Assembly (NCBI GenBank): GCA_021796315.1
Contig: JAJYOH010000418.1
Location: 1 to 5,587 of the forward strand
Origin: Chloroflexota bacterium
Lineage (GTDB): Bacteria; Chloroflexota; Anaerolineae; Anaerolineales; Villigracilaceae
Direction of reading: 5' to 3'
Length of the DNA: 5,587 nt
The notes beneath the pieces were generated by a model that was not told the DNA's origin, ran no database searches, and saw only the letters and a list, made by a program, of their open reading frames with translations. Shown here piece after piece: positions 5,350 through 5,587 of this stretch. Within the stretch, counting starts at the first letter, position 1. Every line of letters starts with the position of its first letter. The position numbers were made by a program, and so were the translations under genes.

Positions 5350-5587
5350 TCAGTTTGCGGGGTTGACTTCGAAAGCACACGAAACCACTTCGGCCTGCGG
5401 ACCATCGGGATAAAATAATTTTGCTTCGATGGTGAATGGGCTTTGATTTGCGCCGCGTAGGTGCATGGTGAATTCCAATTTCCAGCTCATCGGTTCGATG
5501 AAACTGGTCGTGGCGACTTCATCACCATGTGAGTCAGTCATCACCACTTCGATGTGGGGGCGTGTTTGAAAAGGAGTTATCTCGATG
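5350..5587 (-). CDS. 3' end of a gene for an unidentified beta-rich protein (5' end outside the window)
   Basis: The frame is open from the window edge to a TGA at 5352-5350, so only the last 78 complete codons are visible. The stretch reads IEITPFQTRPHIEVV at its start and ends FEVNPAN. Alternating hydrophobic residues (HIEVVMTD, WKLEFTMHLR, FTIEAKLFYPD, AEVVSCAFEV) suggest a beta-sandwich or Ig-like fold. No family is recognised, and no signal peptide can be judged without the N-terminus. A GTG at 5547 is an in-frame internal codon and need not be the start. One base separates the stop from the ATG of the propeller lipoprotein, so it probably belongs to the same operon. The coding call is supported by the tight spacing and the protein-like sequence; function is unknown. 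Confidence 0.7.
   Translation of the reverse strand, partial: IEITPFQTRPHIEVVMTDSHGDEVATTSFIEPMSWKLEFTMHLRGANQSPFTIEAKLFYPDGPQAEVVSCAFEVNPAN

Noticed and set aside
5349..5405. ATG at 5405 as the start of the propeller lipoprotein
   Set aside because: It would overlap the preceding gene by more than 50 bases and place 19 polar and basic residues before a complete signal peptide that already starts at 5348.
5350..5547. A complete 65-aa gene starting at GTG 5547
   Set aside because: The frame remains open to the window edge with protein-like sequence (IEITPFQTRPHIEVV), so the visible part is more likely the 3' end of a longer gene.

Overview
The window most likely comes from a member of the Chloroflexota, probably an Anaerolineae-type bacterium. 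This is an inference from three things: several lipoproteins with Thr/Pro-rich tracts, an NBR1-like Ig domain on a lipoprotein, and a recA promoter carrying a Gram-positive-type LexA box (GAAC-N4-GTKC). All convincing genes lie on the minus strand, so transcription runs from high to low coordinates. Base composition looks even across the genes. I see no insertion sequence, CRISPR array, tRNA or rRNA.

Reading in the direction of transcription, the window opens with the 3' part of an unidentified beta-rich protein (5587-5350, 5' end outside the window). One base later a 624-aa lipoprotein begins (5348-3474) with a TolB-like beta-propeller, an unrecognised C-terminal domain and a Thr/Pro tail encoded partly by an 18-bp tandem repeat. 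Its TAA stop overlaps the ATG of an M23 (LytM-type) metallopeptidase lipoprotein (3474-2431) in a TAATG junction. These three genes look like one translationally coupled cell-envelope operon.

recA (2357-1257) follows. It has its own strong promoter whose -35 hexamer contains the stop codon of the M23 gene, and a near-consensus LexA box fills the gap between -35 and -10. It ends in a 10-bp GC-rich hairpin terminator. Next is a small lipoprotein with an NBR1-type Ig-like domain (1206-661), which has no visible promoter of its own and may depend on read-through past the recA terminator.

A 170-bp AT-rich gap (491-660) then holds a promoter and several overlapping repeats and palindromes in front of an Rrf2-family regulator (490-44) with three cysteines suited to bind an Fe-S cluster. 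After it come a perfect 7-bp hairpin, an A-tract and a strong AAGGAG ribosome binding site at the very edge, so another minus-strand gene, possibly the target or operon partner of the regulator, should start just outside the window.

I do not see a clear new multi-gene system. The most interesting signals are the control region of the Rrf2 gene, the recA promoter built into the neighbouring stop codon, the NBR1-like lipoprotein, and the unrecognised domain of the propeller lipoprotein.
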